DNA of 64,000 bases, from NCBI GenBank assembly GCA_037893245.1, contig JBAIAA010000872.1:186001-250000 (forward strand), given 5' to 3'. Both the position numbers and the translations under genes were made by a program. The notes beneath the pieces were generated by a model, which did not search any database, had not been told where the DNA came from, and saw nothing but the letters and a program-made list of their open reading frames with translations. Below, one piece after another: positions 54,682 through 64,000 of this stretch; the first letter of the stretch is position 1, and every line of letters begins with the position of its first letter. The DNA comes from Crossaster papposus. Taxonomy: Eukaryota; Echinodermata; Asteroidea; Velatida; Solasteridae.

Positions 54682-55407
54682 AAGATGCCACACGACTTGG
54701 ATGGTGCGTTGAAGGACTACAACAGTGCACAAGGAGAGGAGTGTGAAAAGATTGCCCAAATCGGTGGAAAACTGGTGGTTGCTTTGCGTACACCGTTAAT
54801 AAAGAGAGTGCACAAGAGACACAGGTAACTCGTGTTTATTGATGCCTCTGGAGGTATGGACCGCTATGATTGTAGGGATTTCATGCTACTTACCCATAGG
54901 CCTAGTTGTTGTGGAGGCTTGCCATTGGGATACAATGCAGCTAAAAAACGACTGAAATTTCAACTTAATTTCTCCTGAGCTACCACTGAGAACCAGGCTA
55001 TCGCCAGATCAGGATTCTTCATATCCACAAACAAAACTTAGCAAAATCACGCTAAGTAATCAGGAGCTATCGCTCGGTCGTACGTGCTATCGCACTTTAT
55101 AGGTCTGTCTGCCTAAAGGTAACTTAGAACGTTACCTGCCCCAGTGCACATAAAATGTACATAAGGTAATTAGGTCAGACTTATTAACATGTAGTTGAAC
55201 AAACGGTATCAAACATACACTTGGCGTAAAATATCGCCCTCAAATTGTGACACAGTTTCACGTAATTCTGCGGCTCAGGCAACATACACAATAATTATTG
55301 CGTAGCCTGCGCTTTTGCGCACTCAATTTAGGAGGCATTGCAACAAGTGTCCGTCTTTACATGTTTTTTCATTCTGAATCGGGGTAAAAATACAACAGTT
55401 TTCAGTC

Positions 55408-55940
55408 ATGCCGACTAGGTGTAGAAAAACTACCAAGGATGGAGTAAGCCTCTATTTGTTTCCGGCTAATCCTAAATAGCGGAGGATTTGGACAGCCAAA
55501 GTAAAGCTTACCAGAGCAAAGTGGTCCGGGTCTAGTGATTTTCGATCCTCTGCAGCGATCATTTTGAGCGGTCGTGCTTCGACCTATATCTTTTTCCTCG
55601 CTCGGGTCCGTTAAGAAATACTGTGATTCGAATCAGACGAATCGATATCAGTACTGTTTTTCTCGGATTCACAAAAAAACGAGGAAGAACTTTCACGATC
55701 GTCCATGTGAAATTCGATTATCGTGGGTACATTAACACACAACAATGTGTGCGACCGTGGCCACGCGAATCCGTCTCGTACCTAGACGTCGCGTACCGAC
55801 TATCGAGAATTTGTCTGGGTTCTGCCTCGGTTTACGTCACTCATTTTGAGTGGCCGCGAAGTTTAAAAAGGAGGGTCAATTTTTGGACGGCAAATTACCA
55901 CACTAAACGTACACTAGAACCAGTTTTTATTCACATTTAA
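55408..55940 (+). pseudogene. THAP-type zinc finger fragment
   Basis: The ATG at 55408 opens MPTRCRKTTKDGVSLYLFP, followed by RRIWTAKVKLTRAKW, then in another frame LCSDHFERSCFD. This is the layout of the C2CH THAP DNA-binding domain (MPxxC, FP, W, CxxHF). Defects: TAG at about 55477, a frameshift near 55546, and the second Cys is not visible. The second frame stays open to 55940 without a recognised domain. THAP domains occur in P-element-type transposases and in host transcription regulators, and this fragment does not decide which. It lies between the MULE-like and F5/8C blocks of unit 2 only. Confidence 0.7.
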
Positions 55941-56964
55941 TACACATACATCTATTAATTAAAAACAAAAATTGCGTAATGAAAATGTTACACTGCGTGT
56001 TTTCTTTAATATGAGCAGGTCATAAAGCAAGTCTCGAAACTAAGCAAATAAATCGTGAAAACAGAAAATAATAGAGGGAAATAAGAAACAAGTTGATCTT
56101 TAAACTTAAATTTACTTTACCCACGTTGTTTTATAGTCTGCACTTTGAATATTTTGAATTTCCATGAGAGGTTTAGCTACAAAGCAACAAGCGAATACAA
56201 AACCAAAATGTCTTACAAAGCTAAATCGAAGTGACTCTAACTAAAAGTTGACCTTAAAGGAATTATTATTTCTTTAGAAATTCACAACACGAATTCAAAA
56301 CAATTCCCCTTTGCATGTTTGCTCATACTAGAAAATATCTAAACAGCGCAAAATATAAACAGTAAGATGTTTTGTCTGTATCGTCTGATTTAATTCAGTT
56401 ACTAACATCCTAAATAAATGTTTAAAATAATAAATGTTTATTTCGAAATGATTACATGTTAATTTAATGTAAACCATACGATTCTAATATACAACCAATA
56501 TATATATATATATATAGTATATTTCTGTTTTTGATACACAATAGAGCAATATTCAACGTTAAACCAGAGACAATTACTCGACTATTCAAATTTTTGAACA
56601 GTCACTGCAGCAGGTAAACGATTTGATTCATAACCAGAAGACTCGACTTGACTTGAGCAAAAGCTAATAACACTTGAGCCTCAAAAATACAATCCAAACG
56701 TTGCAGACAATAATTATATTGGCAATGATTTACACGGTGCAAAATGCATGTTCGCGTCACTTCGCAAATACAGTACGGTGAACATGCAGCCGATATCGTG
56801 TACACACATACACCGTGTCACGACCCGGACTCCCACCTTGTGGTTCTGTTGCACACAAAATATACTATCTTGAAACTGGGCTTAAAACACGTTTTCCAAT
56901 TCAAGGTTTCATCATTGCTTTCGTGTGATTGCTTAAAATACCAATAAATGACATTGTTCTTGTT

Positions 56965-57405
56965 TATTATTGACTTAATTCGACTCGACTATACACAACT
57001 CGACTCGGCTATGCACTGTGGCACAACACGACTCGACTCGACTATACACCGTGACACGACGGGACTCGACTATACACTGTGGCACGACACGACTCGACTC
57101 GTTAATACACTGTGACTCGACTCGACTCGACTTCGAGTATACATGTGACACGACTCAACTCGACTATACACTGTGGCATGACACAACTTGACTCGACTAT
57201 GCACTGTGCGTGGCACGACACGACTCTACACTATGACACGACGGGAATCGACTATACACTGTGGCACGACACGTTAATGCATTTTGACTCGACTCGACTC
57301 GACTACACAATGACACGTCTCAACTATGCACTGACACGACTCAACTCGATTTTCTAACCGAATGACTCGATTCGCCTCGAGTCACTTTTTGTTTAAATGA
57401 CTCGA
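56965..57405 (+). repeat. ACTCGACTCGAC minisatellite, copy 2
   Basis: Same word set as 27725-27975 (actcgactcgac, tatacactgtg, gcacgacacg), expanded to about 440 bp. Confidence 0.9.
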
Positions 57406-57699
57406 CTCTACATTGTAAGTAGTCTGACTAATAGCAGCCAATCACTTCAAACCTCATACAGCAGTGTTCGTACCATGCATTGGGGTAAATGCGCAGGATT
57501 CTGGTGCGCAAGGCAGACTGAAATCGAGTGGTTACCATGGTGTTCATGTCCTTGTTACCAGGGAACTGTAAACCAAAAAGAATACAGGAATGGTGTGTAT
57601 GTTGGGAAAGGTTTAAATTTAGTCATGTATTAATTAGTACACGTAATGGCGTATAGTAGTTACAATAAATCTGTTGCCATTTTCTAGTTTTAAACCTAC

Positions 57700-57905
57700 C
57701 TGTATTGGTGTGCCGTCTGCGTTAGTCATTTTATGCCAGGTATGACTGTCATCACTGTACGCGGTCACTTGGTACTTCGTCACAAATCTGTTGAAATCTC
57801 CGCGCCCCTGGGTGATCAAACCAGTGATGGTGACTGCACCAAGGAAGTCAACCTGTATCCATGGACTGGTATCAGTGGTTTCACCACACCATGCTGCAGC
57901 GTACC
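57700..57905 (-). CDS. F5/8 type C domain exon, central part, gene copy 2
   Basis: 206 bp between ttaacag and an ideal CAG/gtaggt donor. It encodes the counterpart of 28270-28475: GYAAAWCGE-type start, WIQVDFLGAVTITGLITQG, then DFNRFVTKYQVTAYSDDSHTW. Differences from copy 1 are scattered and leave the frame open, which suggests constraint. The Trp and Gly landmarks are kept. It joins in frame to the exon at 61134-61262. The last third of the domain was not found. Confidence 0.85.
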
Positions 57906-59116
57906 CTGTTAAACGTGAACAACTTTGCTTAATGTTTACGCTTAAAGGTTTTTGAGTATGATGTTCTGATTTGTTTGTAATTAAAGCGATGATTTCTACT
58001 TACAAAATATACATGTATTTCGTTTATTCAAAGCACAGATTGAAGCTATACTAATCCAATAACTGTATTGGAAACAAAAAGCCTTAATACTTTGTGTTTA
58101 CTGTCTCATACGATCCATGTGTGACGCGAAGCTCGTGTGTGTCAGAATGCTGCTTGTCCAAAACAGGTTGATATTGGGTATACCACATATAAAATATGTT
58201 CTAACGATGGAAATTGATGCTATATCATCATGACGTCATAAGTGATATTTGGAAACACTCTCAGATAGCACAAGTCGTTATATTAACGTTCAAAGTGGTT
58301 CATGTAGTTGATAATGATTTTGGTTTATAGTAACGTTAAACAAACGTTCACTTAAAGTCAGTTTTGTAAAAGTTATCAATTCGTATATTTAAAGGTAGGA
58401 TACACCATTGGTAATTGTTTAAATTATCAAGAATGGGTGAATTTAGAGAGTTGTATTTTATAGCAAATATCTTTTAAATGTTTAAAGATTTACAATCGTG
58501 GATGGAAAAAAAAGCATGGAAAACGGCGTTCGTGTTCAATTTCCTTTTTTTTAAAACAAACTATTACAGGATATATCTAGCGCCAACATTTTGCTGGATG
58601 CCTAGAATCATTAATTACTTTTAAAAAGGAAGACATTTCCATTTCCTAATAATTCGGTAGTAAAATTTTTCAATATCTGCAAATGGTATATCCTACATTT
58701 AAGTATATGTTGTTTTAACGTAGATTTATGTGGTTACATGCTTCTGTGAATTTAGGAGTTAATTTTTCAACATTGATCGAATGTTATCATATTAGTACCA
58801 AAGATTCTTCTTCCGTAATCCTTTTAGCGTTAACAAAAGCGTTTTCATTCGGTTTGCACGTTCAAACATTGCGTCACCGACACCACGAAGTAGCACTCAT
58901 GTACACACAGCGCATAGTTTTGGTTTGAAGATAAATGCGTTTATATGTTTGAAAGGTTATTATCCCGCGAATTAAATATGAATAGAAAACCTGTTCTGGA
59001 TTTATATAAAGTACTACATTAAAACGCCATGAACGAGTTACTTATGTTTTCATGGGTTAATTAATTTTAAACTACTCTTGTGACGTCACTCTATTCAGAA
59101 AAGTGTCGATTATTTT

Positions 59117-59146
59117 AAAGAATGTACAGTTAACTGTACATTCTTT
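59117..59146. repeat. 30-bp perfect palindrome
   Basis: aaagaatgtacagtt followed at once by its exact reverse complement, centred on gttaac. There is no loop and it is not in a gene. It could be a cruciform site or the head-to-head junction of a small element. Confidence 0.9.
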
Positions 59147-59205
59147 TAAGAATTAACAGAAAAAGAACGACCCAGTGGACACAGAAATTGCTATTGTTAT
59201 ATTTA

Positions 59206-59440
59206 TTACAACTTAGTAAGAGCTATGTTGACAGTTTCTTTAGAGCTTTCAACAGTTAATTGTCTTGGAGGTCTCTTTGCCGTGTCGACGCGCTTATGCG
59301 GTTTCAGCCCGGCTGACTGCTCTCCTATGATCCTCACAGGTTCTGGCCACCGAAGCCCTTGTTGTAGAGACGAGATGCTGCCATGCTCGATCGTATGGAG
59401 TGGTTCGTCCAAAAGCCTTGTTGCACAGATTTGCCACAAC
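59206..59440 (-). CDS. Possible terminal exon, unknown protein
   Basis: An acceptor-like gatatcccag precedes a 78-codon frame (including GLRWPEPVRIIGEQSAGLKP and VESSKETVNIALTKL) that ends at TAA 59206. The poly(A)-signal hexamer AATAAA overlaps the stop (59202-59207 on minus). It is GC-richer than its flanks, and no domain is recognised. It lies in the intron of F5/8C copy 2 on the same strand and is absent from copy 1. It might be an alternative 3' exon, an unrelated retrocopy or chance. Confidence 0.3.
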
Positions 59441-60568
59441 CTGGGATATCAACAATAACAAAAATAAAATAAAATGGATGCGCCAAACCGCATGTAACAA
59501 ATTGCATCAAGGTTTGTCTAAAACATTCGAAAATGAAAATGGCCCAAGAACTTATTACGACTAAGTAAACAAATGGAAGTTAAACCTTTTTATTAGCAAG
59601 GTCGAAGCGATGGTTTGCAATTTAAAATATGTACATTTCTTGTAAATGGGAATAATTTTCGACGGAGATAGGTCATAGTTATGTCATACGTTCGAAGGTC
59701 CTAAAAAGTACTACTAATGCACAACTTTAAAAGGGCTGGTATACGTATAACACGTACATGTACTTTACATTCGCTAACTCGCCCATGTTGTCCTGTCCTG
59801 TCGTATACCTGTGTAGCAAAAACGGCAGAAAAACCAACAGAAATTAGTTTTGTTCCGAGTCTGGTTTGACGTGTGATAATGAAACCGTTCAGGGTTTAAC
59901 AAAAGGCTGGTATACTTTCGACACGGAATAATGACTACTGACGATATTGTTACACCATTAGAAGGGCTAAAATTTGTAAAAATATTAAGCCAAAATGAGC
60001 TGCTGATGAGAGCTAAGCAAAATGTTGGGAATAACAAGTTCTTGTTTATTTTCCATCATTACCTGATCCGTTAGGGGTCCAAATCAGCCACGAGTAGTAG
60101 GAAGTTTCTTCACCTCTGAATTTGCCGCTTTAGTATAAATCCTCATTGGAGTATAAATCCTTATCGAATATGTCCCAAAATACTGGTGTAAATCACCATC
60201 AAAATAAATTGGCGAGTCAGTTCTTGAAGTGACACAACATATCTCTCAACGTATTCCTACTCAAAAATATGTACGGATCATCACTGGAAGACATGTTAGC
60301 AGAGACGCACAACAATGTATGGCATCAAATGACTTCGAAGTCGAATGTACTGGGCATTTTAAACACCCTCATTTTACCCAACCTTTATTCACTTGTTTGG
60401 TTACGCAACACGGAGACTAGACAGGACAAAGCTTTCACATTCCTTAGTAGCTTGCACCACTGAACAATGGAATTAAATCGTCTCATACTTTAAAGCATTA
60501 GTATGAATTGACACTTGTTGTTCCTTTTAAATATTGACAATGGGTGTAAAAGGGACGTAGTTTAAGTC

Positions 60569-60673
60569 GGAGAAACGACTCAAAAGGTGGACATTCTTTG
60601 ATTCAAATTGGGCTCGGACGCTGAGCGTCCTCGCCCATTCGAATCAAAGAATGTCCATTTTTCGTCATTTCTC
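60569..60673. repeat. Hairpin element, about 45-bp arms
   Basis: ggacattctttgattcaaat through gggctcggacgc is mirrored after tga by gcgtcctcgccc through attcgaatcaaagaatgtcc. Weaker pairing extends outward (ggagaaacgactc / gtcatttctcc). It is probably a small foldback element. Confidence 0.85.
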
Positions 60674-60705
60674 CTTAACAGAAAATAATTAAAGATTTAA
60701 GAAGA

Positions 60706-60812
60706 GTGCTACTTCGTGAAAACGAAATCTGCAGGAAATCCGTACAGTGCGCGCACACGAAGCTTCAGTGCTACTTCGTGAAAACGAAATCTTCAGGAAA
60801 ACCGTACAGTGC
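60706..60812 (+). repeat. Direct duplication of about 45 bp
   Basis: gtgctacttcgtgaaaacga followed by aatct.caggaaa.ccgtacagtgc occurs at 60706 and again at 60768, with few differences. Confidence 0.85.
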
Positions 60813-61133
60813 TGGAGTTCTGGAGCACCCTTCACGTCTGAGCCCGTCCATGAAGTTCGTAAAAAGACCATAAATAGTTGCTACTACGTCCACTCCGTTC
60901 GCACACAGTTTGAGCCCGTTGGGCAACTTTTTCAAGAACGTATAGTGAGAACTAGTTTGGTGTGATGGGGGCATAAGTATCGTTTTCTTGACTGCCATCT
61001 TAAACCGTTCAGATGTTGCTACCATTATGTTTGTGTTCTTCAGATTCAGTTTGATTATAATGGTCTCTATAGTTAGGTGGTAGTTGTAATCTTTTTGTGA
61101 CGTTATTATTAAAATGAATACACAAAAACATAC

Positions 61134-61262
61134 CTTGAATATTAAGTCTAGCCCTGGGCGGGGCGTGGGTAGTCTTGTTTTTCAAATACGACGAAGCTGT
61201 GATGCTTTTATCGGGGATGCAACCATCTTCCATCCCGAGAGGTTTGTAGCACAGAAAGGTAC
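61134..61262 (-). CDS. F5/8 type C domain exon, N-terminal part, gene copy 2
   Basis: 129 bp, acceptor tttgcgcccggccctgcag, donor CAAG/gtatgt, phase 1-1. It encodes FLCYKPLGMEDGCIPDKS, ITASSYLKN and PPRARLN, the counterpart of 30991-31122 and one codon shorter. It retains the opening Cys and PLGM. It splices in frame to 57700-57905. Upstream exons were not found: the copy-1 upstream exon has no partner here because the duplicated block ends first. Confidence 0.85.
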
Positions 61263-61819
61263 CTGCAGGGCCGGGCGCAAACAGGGGCAAAATCACTGTA
61301 CTGTACATAAATTATACTGATATAGAATAAAAATACTAAAGATAGGTGGGTGTACTCATGTGCATGCCTGCCAGGAGGGTATGCGCCGAACGTGACGTGC
61401 GATCGCAACGCAGTTTACTTGTCGTGAACGTGCATCGTGATTTATGATCCCAAGCCGATGGACCTTGTCATCCTATTTTCTGAGATTTCCCCTAAAGATT
61501 TTCGATTGGTTACTAGCTGCAAAATCTAGCAGGAATTGGTTGTTTGCTTGCGCAAAAATGCAGGTTCTGCCTGGGCTTGCTTAACGGGTGATTCGACGTT
61601 AGCTCGTCTGATCACGTTCTAACTTATGGGGTGCACACCATCCCGGAGTAGTCGTTAGAATTGCTTCACCGGTTGGCCATTGCAAAGGTAAAAACAGAGG
61701 AGGAATGGATCTCATTTTACGCAAGCGGGTTGCTGGCAGAGGTCCCCCCGTTGTTTATATTGTTTCAGTCTTCTTATCTGATATCATTATGTGGACCATT
61801 TCCTTTTTAGAAATGCACC

Positions 61820-61910
61820 TGGGCAAGTCCACAAACCGTAACCTCTTCCCGCATCGTGTGGACCTATATTGTTCGGAGGTCCACAGTGCGTATGCAAGAC
61901 TAACTCACCC
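61820..61910 (+). repeat. 90-bp repeat, copy a
   Basis: ctgggcaagtccacaaaccg through gcaagactaactcac occurs here and at 63003-63094 with few differences. It contains a short hairpin (gtggacctatattgtt..gaggtccac). It sits exactly at the junction between the S2 block and the R2 repeat cluster. Confidence 0.9.
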
Positions 61911-62780
61911 AAACAGCTTGAAGGATTTAACAGTAAGTGTGCATCTCGTGGGATTATTTGTGTTTATTGGGAAGGGGCGTAATCATCATGCGGCTTACGT
62001 TTTTTTAAAATTATTATCTAGTATCGGTCACATGGGTAGGACATTACATTGAAGGACGTGTAACGCTTGGTTATGCGGATTTTGTGTTCATATTTTCTGT
62101 GAGACTAGTATTAGGTTTTTCAAGGTGAAGTGTTGTGTGTATTGGGAAGGAACGTAATCATACATGCGGCTCATTTTGTATTTTTTATATATTTTTTTTT
62201 AATTATCAGAACGATTTTCGTTCACATGGGAAGGACATTAAATTAAAGGACGTGTAACGCTGGGTTATGTGGTTTTTTTTTTCTTTTTCTGTGAGATTAT
62301 TAGGTTTTTTAGTTAAAGATGAAGTGTTTTTACAAGAAAATAGCAAGGAGAAACTGCTTTATGCAGGCAAACGTCAAGAAAAAATCAGTTTATTCGTTTG
62401 TGTTTGTTTGATCAATCCCAGAGTTAGCTGCAAAGAACTCATTTTATACGGAAAGGGGGGTGTGTTTATGGGAGTTATGGGAGCTGTTTCTTATCGTTTT
62501 TGTAATTTCTTTTGAGCTACTGAAACAGTTTTGCTGCGTGAGGTATCATAGGATTTTATGTTTATGGCTGGTCTGCAGTTTTTGAATTAATTTGATTAAT
62601 ACGTTGTTTGTGTTATTACACCTCAACTTTGTTGTATTTTAGGGCGTAACTACTTCGCTGTATTCACACATTTGTGGAATTAAGCATTTTGTTCGAAAAT
62701 TGATTTAGTGCAAATTACAAAAGGGGCACTAATTCCTGAAATCCCCCAAATTGTCATGTATTAGATAGTTTACTTTGGCC
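61911..62780 (+). repeat. Repeat cluster R2 + R4, third copy
   Basis: aaacagcttgaaggatttaa through the R2 units (to about 62223) and R4 (62224-62780) match 13135-13445 and 12366-12995. This is the same cluster that precedes the MULE-like block of unit 1, and suggests that a third unit begins here. Confidence 0.85.
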
Positions 62781-63002
62781 TTCTATCTTATGTTACCTTA
62801 CATACGTACTGTGGACATTCCTTTGTCTTCGTGTAGTTTAAAAACGTTGACTAAATACTCATTTTTCTCGCTTCCCCAAAACAAATTTACCCTCAAATTT
62901 GGATTATGGGCCTCTCAGCTGTTCCTTCTATCTTTTCTATATATAACCCTAAGCCGTTTTTCCTCTAGCGCTGTTTTTCGGAAACTGAAAAACAGATTGT
63001 GG

Positions 63003-63094
63003 ACCTGGGCAAGTCCACAAACCGTAACCTCTTCCCGCATCGTGTGGACCTATATTGTTTGTAGGTCCACAGTGCGTATGCAAGACTAACTCAC
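63003..63094 (+). repeat. 90-bp repeat, copy b
   Basis: Second copy of the 61820-61910 sequence, 1.18 kb downstream in the same orientation. Confidence 0.9.
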
Positions 63095-63275
63095 ACAAAA
63101 CGCCCAGGGTGGTTGTGTAGATGCTTATAAGTTATATCCTACTTGCTTATTCCGATTATCATAATATCGCCCAATTGGGAGCTTCCAGGACATATTGTTC
63201 CTTATAGGCCTAAGCTGTATTTGTATATTCTGTTGTTGCCTTTGTGATAGGTTTATTCCAAAACATGTTTTACAC

Positions 63276-63612
63276 AAATTCACCAACTCTCGCATTCAAT
63301 TTTGTCCGGAACAAAAATCACACGCTTTTACCAAACCAAAACAATTAGTCATTTACCATTCATTTGCAAAGTTTAGTAAATCTATTTAAACATTGGATCG
63401 AGAATATTCGTCATTACAGAGATTAAACTCGTCTGAGCTGTTTGCTCAGACAAATTTGATCTGCAATGACGAATATTTTCGACCTGGTGTTTAATTAAAA
63501 AGGTGGCCAAACGTTGAAATTGAATAATAAGTTACTAAATTGTTTTGGTAAAAGCCTGTGAAATGTTTCCTTGGACTAAATTTAATGCGACAGTTGGTGA
63601 ATGTGTATAATA
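63276..63612. mobile_element. Foldback element with about 165-bp arms
   Basis: attcaccaactctcgcattc at the left is mirrored by the right end (tgcgacagttggtgaat). The arms meet at gtctgagc/tgttt/gctcagac (63431-63450), with aatattcgtcatt on both sides. One-arm relatives occur at about 41617 and 42110. It is non-coding. Confidence 0.88.
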
Positions 63613-64000
63613 ATTTGTTATTAGCCGGGAAAACCTATATATACTCATGCTTGTGTCGTGTTGATGTAACTTAATAAATTGAGTAAAAAAATTGGGTTTT
63701 TTACTGAAAGTATCAAGGTAAAAGCAACTAGCATCGAGTTTTAAGTAAACTGTAATAATTAAATTAGTTATATAAACTCATCCCAAAAAGTATCGAGAAA
63801 CCTAGGAATGATCCAATAGTTAACGGCCCGAAAGGGTATGGATTAATCGAAACAAATGACCCATGCATTGCACAATTTTGTTCTGCGTATTTTGACACCT
63901 CGATTGTTGAGATACGATGTTGCGGAGCGGCGTTATTGTCATTTCAATGGTCGTAGATCCAGTTTCAAAAGTGACCATCCCTATAGAAGCAGGTTTGTAT
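63613..64000. other. Non-coding, nothing recognised
   Basis: AT-rich sequence up to the window end. No repeat partner in the window and no coding frame of note. Confidence 0.4.

Larger units (their letters stand above)
47661..54935 (+). pseudogene. MULE-type transposase-like gene, copy 2, spliced but dead
   Basis: Exon 1 starts after ctgttttgcag and retains KILPSEYDYHICSFEP. Near 47790 it is fused, without intron 1, to the end of exon 2 (GDRAICPDLQFCHR, donor gtgag at 47855). Exon 3 starts at 54058 after cacttcag, is split by a LINE tail at about 54102-54681, and resumes with HDLDGALKDYNSAQG and KIAQIGGKLVVALRTPL to FIDASGGMDRYDC. Stops: TGA 47772 (shared with TGA 15978 in copy 1), TAG 47805 (private) and TAA 54826 (shared with TAA 19583). 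The shared stops show that inactivation predates the duplication, unless the TAA belongs to an unrecognised splice donor (cacag/gtaact). Confidence 0.75.
47517..55064 (+). repeat. Segmental duplication block S1, copy 2 (MULE-like gene)
   Basis: Colinear with 15746-19806 but expanded by three insertions (48143-51269, 52437-53049, about 54102-54681) and shortened by a deletion that fuses exon 1 to exon 2. Confidence 0.9.
56007..61819 (+). repeat. Segmental duplication block S2, copy 2 (F5/8C gene)
   Basis: Colinear partner of 26712-31693. Regions private to this copy are about 58070-58370 and 58870-60970 (where copy 1 has the GC-rich foldback). Similarity ends at agaaatgcacc, just before the exon that copy 1 has at 31794-32003. 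Confidence 0.9.

Noticed and set aside
55623..55940. Independent 105-codon gene
   Set aside because: Its frame is continuous with the second half of the THAP finger upstream, so it is better treated as part of that fragment. Its ATG is internal.

Overview
This is a repeat-dense, intron-rich eukaryotic genomic window, AT-rich outside a few GC-rich elements. Nothing in it is prokaryotic: there are no operons and no ribosome binding sites. The content is LINEs, degenerate Ty3/gypsy elements, many foldback/TIR elements, minisatellites, a spliced MULE-transposase-like gene family, a THAP fragment and F5/8 type C (discoidin) exons. This suggests a marine invertebrate, perhaps an echinoderm or another invertebrate deuterostome. 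That assignment is inference; no species-diagnostic gene is present.

Layout. 0-4.6 kb is mostly unique sequence with two weak exon-like segments and one small TIR element. 4.6-9.9 kb is LTR-internal-LTR-internal-LTR: about 601-bp LTR-like repeats and 1752-bp non-coding internals, period 2353 bp, nearly identical, with an internal 25-bp minisatellite. 10.1-12.4 kb is a 5'-truncated LINE (minus strand) with a 690-aa open reading frame containing an intact-looking reverse transcriptase. 22.8-25.7 kb is a truncated Ty3/gypsy pol (minus). 42.5-46.0 kb is a decayed gypsy element with LTRs (plus) that has lost integrase. 46.15-47.5 kb is a decayed LINE (minus).

Large-scale structure. Underneath these insertions the window reads as a decayed direct segmental duplication with a period of about 30 kb. 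Unit 1 (about 12.4-32 kb) and unit 2 (about 34-61.8 kb) each carry the same ingredients: a cluster of dispersed repeats, a MULE-like transposase pseudogene on plus (15.9-19.7 and 47.7-55.0 kb), then F5/8 type C domain exons on minus (28.3-32.0 and 57.7-61.3 kb). A third repeat cluster starts at about 61.9 kb. Because the two copies align, several insertions can be seen against an empty paralogous site: a 613-bp TIR element with a 9-bp target duplication (52437-53049), a nest of TIR/foldback elements (48143-51269) and a CR1/L2-type LINE tail (about 54102-54681).

How the genes relate. The F5/8C exons are open, keep the domain's Cys and Trp landmarks and have matching phase-1 splice sites, so they are the best candidates for living host genes: a tandem pair of discoidin-domain genes. 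The MULE-like genes are both dead. Two stop codons are shared by both copies, so they were inactivated before the duplication. No tRNA, rRNA or CRISPR array was recognised.
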